DNA from: Protula sp. h YS-2021
Taxonomy: Eukaryota; Annelida; Polychaeta; Sabellida; Serpulidae
DNA: 64,000 nucleotides
Direction of reading: 5' to 3'
Assembly: GCA_949752745.1 (NCBI GenBank)
Contig: OX457031.1
Coordinates: 47,759,257 to 47,823,256, forward strand
Shown here: positions 1 through 11,822 of the stretch, piece after piece
Layout of the letters: the number at the start of each line of letters is the position of its first letter
How positions within the stretch are numbered: the first letter of the stretch is position 1
Notes under the pieces: model-generated
What the model was told of the DNA's origin: nothing
The model's input: the letters and a program-made list of their open reading frames with translations, nothing else
Databases searched by the model: none
Made by a program: the position numbers and the translations under genes

Positions 1-880
1 TCAAGACACCCTACGGGCCTCGCAGCAGTTCAGGTAGCAATCAACCAAAGTATATCTCAGAGGGGAGCGCCTCGTCTCTAAGAGATGCTTTTATCAGGTT
101 AAAAGGCGAGGAAGGCTCCCAGCCCTTCAGCGACTGTTTGCTCGTAGCAGGCAGGCTTGGCAGTTTCTGGCAGGCTTGGCGAGACATGGGTGCTCCGAAA
201 AAAGTAGTGCGTTGGCTAAGAGAGGTTACGCACTCCCGTTCAGACGGGACCGACGTGGGCACGTTCCACCCATACCTCTGTGCTACCAAGTCCCAAGCAG
301 CCTGATCGCCTCCTACCATCAAAATTCGCCAAAGTACCGAGCTCTTCAGTCGATGGTCGAAGACTTAGTGGGCAAGGGGGCCATAAGGGAGATGCAAGAG
401 AGCCAAAAAGGGGGTTTTCAGCCGGGTTTTTTTGGTACCCAAGAAATCGGGGGGTTAGCGGCTAGTCATAGATCTATCTTCTCTGAATCAATTCCTCCAC
501 GTGACGCCTTTTCAGATGGACTCAGCCCAGATCTCTGGGTGGGGGCATGTGGGGCACGTCCATAGACGATGCGTACCTGCACGTGCCTTTACACCCGTCG
601 GCCAGGAAGTACCTATGCTTCCAAGTAGGGGAGAAAAAAATTCTGGTTCCAGCCTCTCTACGGCTCCCTTCGTCTTCAAGAAAATCATGAGAGTGTTGAA
701 AGAGTGGTCCGAGTTCGAGGTATGTTGGTCTTCCAATACCTAGACGATTGGTTCATAGCTCATCGCGACCGAGTGACGGTAAGTCGGCAAACGCGGGCCT
801 TGGTCGGACAAGCAACGAAGGTGGGTCTCTTGGTAAACCGAGACAAACTCCAGAGCTAACTCCAAAACAGGTAATGGTTT
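1..880 (+). pseudogene. DIRS reverse transcriptase, broken
   Basis: This is RNA-directed DNA polymerase of a DIRS element. The N-terminal block (GAPKKVVRWLREGYALPF, about 190-240) is the region just before the polymerase fingers in this family. The motif with the two catalytic aspartates reads FQYLDDWF near 728-755, and a downstream thumb-like segment (KVGLLVNRDKL, about 820-855) follows. The frame shifts several times, for example near 410-460 and 620-720, so no single reading frame spans the domain. The piece beginning MARHGCSEK at 176 mixes two frames and is not a real start. The same N-terminal block occurs in the minus-strand DIRS near 34.5 kb, where the rest of the domain is missing. 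Confidence 0.75.
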
Positions 881-1199
881 TAGTGGAAAAATGGGATCTG
901 AACCCAGCAAGGGCTTACTCCACCCCCGAGCGAGGATCAGATCCGTAAAGCCAGGTTCGAGGGTTAGTCTGGAAAAGATGGAGTCCTTGCTGGGCTGTCT
1001 GGTGGCGACAGAAAAGACAGTTTCCCTAGGGAAACTCCATTACAGGCCCTTTCAAGTGGGGGTCAGAGCTTTGCGCCTAGGCAGACACCCCAGAGCCGTA
1101 ATGTCCCTTTCAGTAAAGGCTCACCAAAGCATTGGCTTGGTGGTGCAACGACCAGGTCATGGGCGAAGGGGTACCCTTTGCGGCTCGACCCCCAGAATA

Positions 1200-1660
1200 A
1201 GAGGTGCAAACCGATGCGTCTCTAACTGGTTGGGGGATTCGCTTCCAGGGCAGTATGTGGCAAGGCCAGTGCTCAGAGCAGGTAAAAAATTGCCAGATAG
1301 ATTAGTTAGAGTTGCAGGTGCTGTGGAGAGCCATAAACGACCTTACCCCCTCCTAGAAGGAAACACGTGGTGTTCCACTTAGACAACTCCACAGCAGTGG
1401 CAACTCATCCTGCTACGGGGGGCGCAGAGTATAATGTTACACAGACCCTCACGCCTACTCCTGATAGCCTCATGGTGGCTCGAGGCCCCTTGGTTCCCTC
1501 TCCTAGTCAAGTGTGCGATCAACCCGCCGTTAAGGCTACCTTGCCACCCAGAGATCCTAGCTCAATCCCACTGGTTGTACTTCCACCCGAGCCATCACCT
1601 CCTGGACCTGCATCTCTGGTGCCTGCCCTTTACTCTTAGAAAAACAAGGTTTCTCCAGGG
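1200..1660 (+). pseudogene. DIRS RNase H region, broken
   Basis: The segment removes template RNA during reverse transcription in intact elements. The first catalytic aspartate lies in QTDASLTGWG (about 1208-1237), followed by the FQGSMWQGQ block typical of DIRS RNase H. A second conserved acidic motif is FHLDNSTAVA (about 1370-1400). Frames change between the two motifs, so the domain is dead. The matching motif in the minus-strand copy is LYLIDNATTVSY. Confidence 0.65.
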
Positions 1661-1662
1661 AA

Positions 1663-2639
1663 GTGACGGAAAAAATGCTGAATTGCCACAGGGAGCCCAC
1701 TGCGAAGGTTCATAGGTCACAGTGGAACAAATTTGCTAGCTCCATTCCAGGCCACACCGGCAGTGATAGCAGACTTCCTGGATCACCTGTTTACGACCGA
1801 GCACCTGAAGGTGGTTCGATCGAGTGTTACCGAGCCGCCATAGGCTCTAGGCTGAAATCCTCAACGGTTTATGATCCAGGGGAGGACCCAGCCCTGTTTA
1901 TTCTGTTTAGGCACTTCAGAGTGAATTCTCTCCCGCCAAACACCAATATAGCCCAGTGGGGTATGTCCTTGGTTCTGCGTTACCTTCAGAGAGGGGACAT
2001 CTTCAGGGAGGACGTGATCACACCCAAAAGTGCAACGGTAAGATTCACGTTTCTACTGGCACTGACGTCGGGCAAGAGAAGAGGGGAGATATACGCCCTT
2101 CACCATCACATAATGAAGGAGAACGGTGAGTGGGAAAAAGTCTTCCTCAGACCGAGGGCAGGCTTCATGGGTAAGACGCACATCGCCACCGCGGGTCTTG
2201 GTACCCTGGAGCAGATAACGCTGCCAGCCCTGGAGGTAGGGGTCGAGGACTCAGGCCTGATCTCTCTCTGCCGGTTCAGGAATTGCGTAAGTATCTCAGG
2301 GTATCGGAGGTCTATAGGAGCGACGGGCAGAAAGCCTGATCATTTCCCTCATGCCCAAATTCAATAAGGATATATCTAAACAAACTATCTATAAGTACAT
2401 TAAAAATGTCATTTTGGAGACTTATGAAAAGGCCCAGGCAGAGATCTGTATAAAGTTAAAGCCCATCACGTAAGGCAAGTGGCCAACGCAATAAGGGCAC
2501 TGCGTAGCGTATCTCTAAATGACATTTTAAAGACAGGCTGTTGGCCTTCTCCTAACTCATTCATTAAATATTACCTGAAGGACTACTCTCAGTGCGAACT
2601 ATCGGGCTTGTGCTCTTTAGGCCCCTTCGTGGCTGCCTA
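1663..2639 (+). pseudogene. DIRS tyrosine recombinase, broken
   Basis: This is the site-specific recombinase that inserts the circular DIRS cDNA. The catalytic core is well preserved. The first arginine box reads LTSGKRRGEIYAL (about 2067-2105). The HxxR box appears as KAHHVRQ near 2460, and the tyrosine nucleophile lies in SFIKYYLKD near 2560-2586. The carboxyl end, GPFVAA, also occurs in the minus-strand copy at 32.7 kb, so both belong to the same clade. A start at 1663 gives 234 residues before a stop at 2367; the HxxR and tyrosine boxes are in other frames after it, so at least two frameshifts are needed and activity is not expected. Confidence 0.8.
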
Positions 2640-2674
2640 GTCAGTAGTCTCTAACTAACCCTTGTGTTTTGCAG

Positions 2675-3376
2675 GAGTCTAGGCCCAAACCCCCCCCCCC
2701 CCCCGACCGAACCCCCCCGGCCCTAACCCCCCGTCAAAACCCCCCGACTAAAACCCCCCGGCGGCCTAAACCCCCCCGACCCAAACCCCCCCTCCCGTTC
2801 TCAAAGAAAATGTGTAATGATAATTTGTTATGGCCCCTCTTTTCGCACTCATACGAAACATAGCAATTTGCTAGATTTTTTTTTGCTTTACGTACAAATG
2901 CCCTTGGTACAATATCTTTGGATTTCCTTTAGCAGATGTGATGTGTTCAATGATGGTAGCATGATTTTTCACAGCTATCTGGGTCACTAAATTGCCCATT
3001 CAAGTGAATCACAATGGACGTAAGTCACATCTACCGCAAGAGAAATTGTAATTTGTAAGCTTGACTGATCTCGCAACCGGCAATCGTAAGAGCAATTGCA
3101 ATTTCACAAACTCAGTGCCATCATCAATGGATGTATGAAGTTTCTTTTATAATGATAATCCTTCAGTTGTTCGGAAATTGCAATTTTAAACGCCGTGTGG
3201 TCTCTTCAATGGACATTTGAAGTGTAATTAACAACGTGGATGTATCGCAATTACAAAATATAAAATAGACCTGAGAACCGGGGGTTTTGGGTCGGGGGGT
3301 TTAGGCCGCAGGGGGGTTTTAGTCGGGGGGTTAGGGCCGGGGGGTTTCGGTCGGGGGGGGGTTTGGGCCTGTTCCC
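2675..3376. mobile_element. Foldback MITE with C-rich, telomere-like inverted arms
   Basis: About 110 bp at 2681-2800 consists of repeated C5-C7 blocks separated by GACC, AAA or TAA-type spacers. The same sequence returns inverted at 3271-3370 as G-runs. Both arms begin with AGGCCCAAACC reading inwards. The 9-bp word GTTTTGCAG lies at 2666-2674 and 3377-3385 and may be a target duplication; with that boundary the element is 702 bp. A 9-bp duplication would suit the Mutator superfamily, but this is inference only. The ~470-bp interior is AT-rich and has no coding frame. The insertion lies in the 3' part of the plus-strand DIRS element. Confidence 0.7.
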
Positions 3377-3775
3377 GTTTTGCAGTGAACAGTCAACCAA
3401 GGGCAAAGGCAAGTTCAAGCGCAAGGATACATTCTTCCAACGCTCTGGCAACGGCACAGGCAAGCCAGAACCAAGGCCGCTGTTAACAGTGTCGTCACGC
3501 GTTGGAACAGGAATACTTTGCGCTCTAGTTGCGGCTCAGTGCCCCGAGGACGGTGCTACGGGAGCCCACTCACCCGTATTTAGTTAACGCTGGTCTCGGC
3601 ACTTCACCCCTGCGAGACCGGTACTCCATCTTCCCTAGGTAAAAGGGGGGGGGGGTGCACTAGAACGGACTACGCATCCCCCTCGGTGCGTTCGTCGTGG
3701 CCACAAGAGTCGGCCTCGCAGGGATCAGGTACCTAGACTAGCTGGTGTCACTTAACTAGTGACCGAGGTCGTACA

Positions 3776-3976
3776 TTGGCACATCGTTGTGCGTTCATTT
3801 GGTCCTAGTATATGTACGTGTATTGAATGGGCACATGATAGTGCGTCATCCGTCATAGACGAGTGCGACTACTTTCTAATCGGCGTTTTGACTGAGCACA
3901 TTGTAGTGTGTTCAGGGTCAGTCAATTGGTACAGTGGAATAGCGATCTGTTTGGGCGCACGATAGTGCGTCGACCC
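3776..3976. repeat. Degenerate tandem repeat with GCACAT..TAGTGCGT core
   Basis: A near-palindromic word of the form GGCACATNGTAGTGCGTC appears four times (about 3777, 3829, 3894 and 3953), spaced 52-65 bp apart with divergent sequence between. The longest reading through it is probably spurious. Confidence 0.5.
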
Positions 3977-4220
3977 ACGTTATATCAATATCTAAGCAAG
4001 GGTGAAAACGGAGAGGCGCGTGGTCATCGGTGCGTCTTCTTCACTTCTTGGTTTCTTTGGTTCGTTCGTACTTCCGTGTGCTAGAGTTGTTCACCAGCTC
4101 GATTAAATGCTGATCCTTTCGCCCTCACACGGAAGACAGCACGTAAACGGTAAATTCTTAGGAACACTTTTCTAGATTTGGCTCGCAACGCAGGTCACCC
4201 GACTCCTGTGTTAATCCCGT

Positions 4221-4331
4221 ATAAAAGTGGAGATAAGCGAATTCGGAGCTTTTACGAAGTAAAACTGACGTTTTATTTTCGTAAAACGCTCTTTTACGAG
4301 TAAAAGCGTAATTCGCGTTCTCCACCTTTAT
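4221..4331. mobile_element. Mini-MITE copy 1 (ATAAAAGTGGAGA ends)
   Basis: A 111-bp unit starts ATAAAAGTGGAGA and ends TCTCCACCTTTAT, which are near-perfect inverted ends. Inside lie further palindromes built on TTTTACG/CGTAAAA. A second, shorter copy lies at 4522-4606, and the right half of this copy (about 4268-4331) is the reverse complement of that copy. Confidence 0.6.
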
Positions 4332-4521
4332 CGTTATATCCCACCCATCCATCCCACGGACCTGGGCGTAGTTGGCGCAGTAGAACAATACTCGAATGAG
4401 GCTTATGGTAACAGTTGCCAAGCATGCTGATTGGCTGGTACAAGGACGGGACTATTCGAGTCACTAGAAGAAATTTTAGTTCCTAATTGCGTGATTCTTA
4501 GAGTTTTACGAGAAAACCCGT

Positions 4522-4606
4522 ATAAAAGTGGAGAACGCGAAATACGCTTTTACTCGTAAAAGAGCGTTTTATGAAAATAAAACGTCAGATTGATTTCCAC
4601 CTTAAT
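4522..4606. mobile_element. Mini-MITE copy 2, partly inverted relative to copy 1
   Basis: It starts with the same CCCGTATAAAAGTGGAGA as copy 1 and continues as the reverse complement of the right half of copy 1, ending TTTCCACCTTAAT. The two copies could pair over about 65 bp. Confidence 0.6.
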
Positions 4607-4836
4607 ATTTAACTACAATTGCCAGGGCCGTATTTGTGGCCACTCTATTTTGTCGTCGGCTTCAGCACACCATCGGTTGTGTCTGCTTTGCCAACGCCTC
4701 CATGATGGCCCTAATTAATAAACGTGTTAAAATCAACGTCATTGAAACTTAGGTGCCACCATATGGGACATTGCGACATCGCAGACGCTGATGTTACAGG
4801 GAATATTTGACGTCAAACATTTGCGTAGATAGGCCG

Positions 4837-4901
4837 GTGGGATGGGGGTGGGATGGGGGTGGGGGATCGGGGAGGGGAGGGGAGGGGAGGGGAGGGGGGA
4901 G
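4837..4901 (+). repeat. G-rich minisatellite, G-quadruplex prone
   Basis: GGGATGGGGGT is repeated and then GGGGA is repeated about six times. Four or more G-runs in close spacing make quadruplex formation plausible. Confidence 0.6.
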
Positions 4902-5408
4902 AGCGTACGCACTTTGTGAATGGCTCTTTACAAACTGGTCGCACTTGACTTGAACCCAGTGTAAGACCGATAACTTGTGACGTAGAAATTATTGCAAAAA
5001 ACCCATCTGCTATAAGATTCAGTTACTATTTGCCATTGCCATCAATTACCTCCGCATCGATGCTTTATAATCATCTTTCTGGCCAAGTCTCAAAGCGATT
5101 TTTCATTGAAAGTTTTTTTTTTTACTTGCATCAGAACCATCATTGGGGATCAAAAAGACGGAAAATTGCTTGAAAAAGTTTGGCATCTCAATTTTCATCA
5201 CACATTTTTTGCGACCAGTACGAAGGGCTGCGTTCACATGTCGCAGCAACTCGGCGATTTTATCAGCTAAAGTATTCGCAACCACCTGGCAGCTCATATG
5301 TCAACTCTTACCATCTGGATATTAACTGAGCGATAATTGAAACAGCCCAATGGGCTATACCACCCAGTTCTCTTAATCCCCATGTTTGACATAAAAAAAA
5401 ACAAAGTA

Positions 5409-6025
5409 CAGCGGAACCTCTGAAATCGGACCACCCTTGGGACCGGAAAAATGTGCCCTATTTCAGAGTTACTCCCAGTGGGTAGCCAATGCAGTGACAA
5501 ATTAGGCACCGAGCGACAGTAATGGAATATGCAGTTAGAAATTCTTTGTATATTTTCGACGTGGTTGAACTCCGGAAAAGTTTTAAACACCATGTTACAA
5601 AGAATTAGATGGGGCGGTAACAGTCTAAGTATTATAGCGCGCAAGAAGTACTCAGAGGGAAGGCAAGGAGTTTGTATATTGTCAGGTGCTATTGTTTAGA
5701 CAATAGGTAACAAAATAAATACCCTTTCTGGTTACACACTTGTTGCCATAATCCCCAGCAAGACGGTAACATATATGCTGAGTGTTGTGAATAATGTGCC
5801 GCACACATACAGTGACATCCCCTCTGTCTCACAGTGTTCCGATCTCAGGCATTTTGAGTGCTTGGGACCGAAAAAAGTGGTTCGAAGTGGTCCGTTCCGG
5901 GGTGTTCCTATTTGGGAGTTTCTTCAACCATTGAAGTCTATGGAGCGCATTCGGGACCGAAAAAAATGTGCCCCATTTCAGAGGTGGTCCCAATAGGGAG
6001 GTGGTCCGATGTCGAGGTTCCGCTG
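5409..6025. mobile_element. pogo/Tigger-like MITE, copy 1
   Basis: The element begins CAGCGGAACCTCTGAAATC and ends with the complement, GAGGTTCCGCTG, flanked by TA on both sides. Inner terminal sequence repeats GGGACCG and a TGTGCCCCATTTCAGAGG block in inverted orientation. TA duplication and a CAGNGGAACCTC end are typical of pogo-like members of the Tc1/mariner superfamily. No transposase is encoded. A second copy lies at 29435-29892; short readings inside either copy are chance frames. Confidence 0.8.
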
Positions 6026-6282
6026 TATATGCTTATATTTTGATTTAAAACAACCAGAAATATTACACTAATAATATCAAGTAATTGCATGCATTATTTA
6101 TATGTCGTTCTTTATTGGAGCTTGTAAAACACATTTCATGAGCGCTCAAAAAGTGCCCCGGAAAACCCCTGAGCGACAGCTTTGGATTCCAAAAGAGATT
6201 AGTTAATCTTTTAGTGGAACTCAAGAGTGTCCGGGCTCGCAAAAGTAGACTTTGTCTAGATTTCGATTCGTCGTCTGTGAAC

Positions 6283-6305
6283 TAGGGGGGGGGGGGGGGG
6301 GGGGG
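6283..6305 (+). repeat. Poly(G) run
   Basis: An uninterrupted run of G, possibly variable in length between individuals. Confidence 0.8.
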
Positions 6306-7658
6306 TGCGCGGTGAGCAGACGTTCCTGTCTCATCAATATATTATTGTTTCCTTTTTGTGTGCTTAGAGAAGGGGTCGCTGTTTTCTCCCGTTTTCTCAT
6401 TCACTGTCGGCTGTTTTTATTCTGGCCTGCATTCATTAATGCATTTATTCATTCATCCATATTTTATCTGTTTTCCTAATTTTTTTTTTGTACAAACCGT
6501 ACTTTTCTGTTCCTCTTAAAAGCCTTGTTTACACCTTTCCAACGCCAGTAGTCTGTTTTCTTTTCAAATGAATAAGAGAATCGCACTAATGATGTAAATG
6601 AGCAAAATTGCGGTCTATGGGTAGTGAACTTTGGCCCAGAGAGTAACCCATTGGATGCAATTCTGTTGCAGTACAGTGCAGCGTTTATAATTGATCCCAT
6701 TTGTCAGAATCCAAACATGAATCATTACTAATCAAATGCTACCACGGCTACAACGGTTTTTTTTTTTGTTTGCAGCATTTGCCTCGGCGTTCCTGCAGGC
6801 TGTTTGGAACACTGTGCTACCATTTGCTGACGCGTTACAATTACCACTGGTTGGAGTAATTCGAGCCTCTGGCAAAGCGTTCCTTGGTTCGTCATTGAGG
6901 CAACACGAAACAACTGAAGCAATGAGCTAAACCAATACAGCTGCTGCGCGATTATCCGCCTTGGCATGCCCCACAAATCGTAGAGGTGCATGTGGTACTA
7001 CTTCTCGCGTTCGCATAGTTCAGTTTGATGGCTATTTGCGCCACTCCACCCCCCCCCCCCCAACCTTATATTTCTGCTCATGGATTTTTTTTATCTTCTT
7101 CCATCTTTTTTTCTTTACGCGTTAAACAATACAAACGTTGTTGTTTTTCTTTTTCAATTGCATATTACGAAAGAAATCAGCTAGTTTCGAAAATGTGCGG
7201 TCTTGAACCGGGAAACCTTTACTTTCCCAGACAGCGTTCATCCCTCACGACCACCGTTCCGGTTAATTTTGGGGCAGCTCGAAAAATGCTTTCAAATTAT
7301 ACTTTGTTCTAAAGAATTGTTTGTGTTTTGTTATCCAAAATTCGAAATTGTGACAACTCTTGTTTGATGCCTTTGCCCAGATCCTTAACAAAGGGATTCA
7401 TTAAAATGGTTTTATTTTTATTTCTTTATAAATATTATTATTATTAGCTGTCATTATGGGCTTTTTCGCGATGTTTTGTGATTCTGGTATATTGCGTTCA
7501 AACATGGGCAATTAGTGCTTCCTGACAATTAAATGTATGAAAATCAGAATTAATGTACTGGGTTGAATACTAGGAAGGGACTTTCTGAATCCGGATTTGG
7601 CTAAGTCCCTCGCTTGTGGCCCACTGTTATGCTAAAAGGCACCCCGTAGACACAAGAA

Positions 7659-7660
<2 letters not shown>
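6306..7660. other. No gene recognised
   Basis: AT-rich sequence. Short open readings exist on both strands around 6730-6990 but lack homology that I recognise, and overlapping frames on opposite strands are equally open. A pyrimidine tract ending TTTGCAG at about 6775 resembles a splice acceptor, without other support. Confidence 0.4.
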
Positions 7661-7883
<223 letters not shown>

Positions 7884-8236
7884 GACAAGACTTGGCTAGT
7901 GGAAGAATGATAAGCAGCTATATACTCCCTCTACAACAGAGTATGGTAGGCGTGTTTCACCCATAGAACATATGTAGACGGTTGCAGCTAAAAAACCCAT
8001 CTAATCCCTTACAGAAATCCGCGGAAAACTCAAATGCAGTCACCATTTTAACCCTATCAATAATTATAGCAAGTCAATAGAACGTTTGCTCAATTTGATC
8101 TTTTGCTGTCAATAGCGTATTCATCAAACCTGTAACAGAACAAATAAGAATTGCACCAGTTAACTTTTTGAGGCTGTATGCCCCACTTCCAGACATCACA
8201 GACTGCTGCCTGGCTAGAAACGAGTTTAGGTAGAAA

Positions 8237-8577
<341 letters not shown>

Positions 8578-8599
8578 TGGAGTTATGAAGGGACAACAA

Positions 8600-10253
8600 A
8601 AATGTGCAACCTTTGAAATTAAAAAAAAACTTGTCTTCTAATGTAGAGGACGATTTAGGAAGGATTCTTTAAAAGCATATACCTTATTTTTAACAGAAAG
8701 CACGTTTACAGAAAGCACGTTTAACGTCACTAGAATGTCTTTCAAACGGTTGCTTTTTGTCGGGTTGCAGAAATATTCTCGGTACTAATTGGTTATTACA
8801 GTGGCACAGGAACCTGCTGTCGGGAACCGGTAAATGGAATAAAATACGGGGTGTCGCATGTCTCCTGCGTGTGACATTACTGGCACAATGCCGCGTCTGT
8901 GTCATTGTTCACGGCTACAGAGGCTACTCCAAGCGGGGAGCAAATCCACTGGAAAACCTCGCAGCACACATGCGACAGCAACATGCTATGATTGAGCAAG
9001 GGGTCTTGATTACTGAGCGAAAACACAATTTCCTATCAGGTTTGTGGATAGCAGAGCGATAACAGATTATTATTTCTTCTGTCTGTTCAGGTTTATTGCA
9101 CATGTTTTTTTTTTCTATTTTTTTTTTGGTGATAACCGAGTGAAGGTAATAGAAATGCAAAGCTGCACAGCAGTTGTGCGGAGTGCTGCGAATGAACATT
9201 GTTGCCTCTGCTCACACGTGTCTGTTGGCTTGGAGCAACCTTGTAGCTGAATAAATAAGGAAAACCACTGGACAGAGCATGGGAATTCAGTAGCAGAAAA
9301 GCACTTCTTCTTTAGTTTATAATTAGCAAATGGAAAGGAAACATCGTGAGACAAAAGTATTCGTCGGAGTGATAAGCGATTAAATTATGATTATTTTGGA
9401 GCTATATTTTTGACAATTTCCGGATTTAAATATAAAACAGAACGAATTATTCCGATATCTCAAAGGTAAGTTCCACTTCGGAAGAAATGTAAAAAAAAAC
9501 AAAAAAAAAAACACGTATACTCCCCCGCACAGGTTCATGTAAGTCGGCATAAGCTTTGCTTGGAGTACTTATGATTAGGTGCCATATTGTAATTCCTATC
9601 AATGAGCCTTCAGATAAAATTCTTGTTTCTAACACAAAAGTGAGATTATCGGGGTATGGAGTTGTGACAATGTTTCCAACAAGTGATATTTTGCCACAAG
9701 AAGCTTATTTCGTAATAGAACGTAAAGGTATTTAGAGTTGGTCAGAGTATTATTACTGAAGAAAATTGATAAAACTGTTCGCGATTTCTAATATGTCACT
9801 TTTTTTCTTTTGATTTAAAGCATAAAAAAGAAGTGAAACAGAAGACATCGGGGTCGTCGCATATATCATAAAGCTCTCCACACGCAAGTCTTCCGCGGAG
9901 TGATAACGCAGCGAAATCGATTCGCCCTGATAAATGAGAATATAGCATGTTTTTTTTTCCTATGCCTCCTAGTAATATATAAACTATTGTGGGAGGAATC
10001 GGCACACAAGTGGAGTTCCTTCTGGAAGGTTCCCACCAAGCAAATGCTGCATATTTTGGATGGTAACTTTGTATATATGCAGTCACAGATTGGAAAATGG
10101 ATTATACACTCGCACTGAAAATAACCAGGCATTTGGTGCTTTAGTTCCTGAATATTGATACAAAACAATAATTTAAGCAACTGCTTTCTAATACTATTTA
10201 GAAAATACACCACCTGTTCGCTGAGCATACAAAATAAGGATAAATTTTAAAAA
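8600..10253. other. No gene recognised
   Basis: AT-rich sequence with several T-runs and A-runs and short overlapping open frames on both strands. None has a recognisable domain. It contains whatever upstream region serves the gene at 10254. Confidence 0.4.
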
Positions 10254-10820
10254 ATGCATTTGTCGGTGGGATTGCACACTATGTGTGATATACTTCAGTT
10301 CTCTGTGATTGTGAATTTGTTGTTGGGGATGCGTTCATGTTATGGCAATACGAACCGAACGAATAGTGGCAAAGATGAGCAACTGTTTCACAAACCTTTG
10401 ATCTCAGATCACACCGCAACATTTCAACAAGAAACACTACAGAATAGTCAGGAGCATACAGACTCGTCTTATAATGTAACTAATACAAGTCTGCCATCAT
10501 ATTATATCAACGATACTTTTATCTTATATAATGGCAGCAGCAATGATGTGATATATACTGATGGTCTTGATCCAAACGCCACAGAAAAACCTCGTCTGGT
10601 TCATACTAACTCCGATATCACGCAACTGGAGGTCGGCTCTCAAACCTACGTTATAATAATGCTAAGTACTGTGGTTTTATTCGCACTACTGTTCACAATG
10701 TTTGGTTTGTTTATGAAGGCTGAAGCGCATTCGAAGGCCGAACAAAGTTTTAACAATGGATTGCTGGATAATCGTGAAAACAATCACTTTCCCTTGTCTC
10801 TAAGCTACATGGATGATTGA
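10254..10820 (+). CDS. Orphan type I membrane glycoprotein
   Basis: An uninterrupted 188-residue frame. Residues 1-30 are hydrophobic enough for a signal peptide or anchor (ending LLLGMRSCYG). Residues ~31-130 form a Ser/Thr/Asn-rich ectodomain with six N-glycosylation sequons (NRT, NVT, NTS, NDT, NGS, NAT). A strong membrane segment, VIIMLSTVVLFALLFTMFGL, spans about 132-151, followed by a ~35-residue polar tail ending YMDD. The start codon has A at -3 after an A-run. No intron is needed, and no AATAAA is seen soon after the stop. The even spacing of sequons and a single clean membrane segment argue against a chance frame. I do not recognise the family; it could also be one large exon of a longer gene or a lineage-specific orphan. 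Confidence 0.55.
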   Translation: MHLSVGLHTMCDILQFSVIVNLLLGMRSCYGNTNRTNSGKDEQLFHKPLISDHTATFQQETLQNSQEHTDSSYNVTNTSLPSYYINDTFILYNGSSNDVIYTDGLDPNATEKPRLVHTNSDITQLEVGSQTYVIIMLSTVVLFALLFTMFGLFMKAEAHSKAEQSFNNGLLDNRENNHFPLSLSYMDD

Positions 10821-11660
10821 CAGGCCTGCTGCCTGTCCGCCATTAATTCTGTGATGTGTTTATGCTTCAAATTGCCAACATCAGTAACTGTTTCTTTACG
10901 TTAAAAAAGTAACTGCTGGACGACTGTTTTCCTACGATGATCTTGCTACCAGTCAACAATTGTATCGAGAAGCACATCGGAACAGCGGAGGATTATTAAG
11001 GAACGCTTTCAAATAGTTGGAACGGCGCTTGTTGAGCTGGGCTGCTCTCGGGGAGAAGGTTAAATGCGTAGTCTGACACAAACCAACAGTGCCATTGAGC
11101 AGAGCTGCATTTTCGACTGAGTCACTTGCGTTGTGCAATATTCGGTCTGAAAAAAAAAAACACACACACACTGAGGTGGGACGCCAGTAATGTGCCAGTA
11201 ATACGCCATTGACGGGCCTTTAATGCGTCATAATAGGCCAGGGATTTCATCTTTATTTCATGGAAATCACAAAAATGTCATTCAGGAACATTTCTCGCCA
11301 GACCTCTGTTTTGTTTTTGGTCCTATAGCCTTTTTTTTATTTCATCAACACATTTCTTTCAACAAAGGACTGTGAGAAAGAGATCCTACTGAATGTGGGC
11401 TTTTTTTGTAGGAAATGTTCGTAACTCTTAATGTAGACAGCGAGGACTCGCTAGTAAAGAATCGAAAATATTCGCTAAAATGAAATGAGTTGTGAAGGGA
11501 GAATTTTCCCGAGTATGTAAAAAAAAAATCGGCCGGGGTCTGGGGGGGGGGGTTGGGTGGGTGGGGTAGTGGTGCTCTTTTCACAGTCGGTAGAATATAA
11601 AGGGGGATAGCGTCGGGTACATGACCACAAGTGAGGCTGAACTGAAGTCGACAAGCTTTT
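10821..11660. other. Region 3' of the membrane-protein frame, no gene
   Basis: It begins with a small hairpin (CAGGC..GCCTG) just after the stop and holds A-runs, a short CA tract (about 11160) and a G-rich stretch near 11535-11565. No coding frame was recognised. Confidence 0.4.
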
Positions 11661-11822
11661 GGTGGAAAGCGATCCTATTTGCTACTGACAAGTGGAAAGC
11701 GATCACAATGGGACTACTGACAAGTAGAAAGCGATCACAATGGGGCTACTGACAAGTGGAAAGCGATCACAATGGGGCTACTGACAAGTGGAAAGCGATC
11801 ACAATAGGGCTACTGACAAGTA
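11661..11822 (+). repeat. Five tandem units of ~32 bp
   Basis: The unit is AGTGGAAAGCGATCACAATG followed by GGGCTACTGACA. Five consecutive copies occur; the first is the most diverged, and the middle ones are almost identical. Confidence 0.85.

Larger units (their letters stand above)
1..3600 (+). mobile_element. DIRS-type retrotransposon, 5'-truncated by window edge
   Basis: The sequence shows, in order, a DIRS-style reverse transcriptase, an RNase H segment and a tyrosine recombinase, all on the plus strand and spread over several frames. DIRS elements integrate through a tyrosine recombinase instead of a DDE integrase, so this order is diagnostic. The gag part lies left of the window. After the recombinase end (about 2639) a foldback element interrupts the 3' region. 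Beyond it, the lysine/arginine-rich reading around 3385-3590 resembles the segment after the recombinase of the minus-strand copy at 32.6 kb, so the element probably continues to about 3600. The right terminus was not identified. Frameshifts and stops make it inactive. Confidence 0.8.

Noticed and set aside
5103..5297. 64-residue minus-strand frame beginning MSCQVVANTLADK
   Set aside because: Composition looks coding and a GTAAAA donor-like site follows, but there is no second exon, domain or homology I recognise.
6728..6991. Overlapping frames on both strands near a TTTGCAG acceptor-like site
   Set aside because: Both strands are equally open and neither shows a domain or a matching donor.
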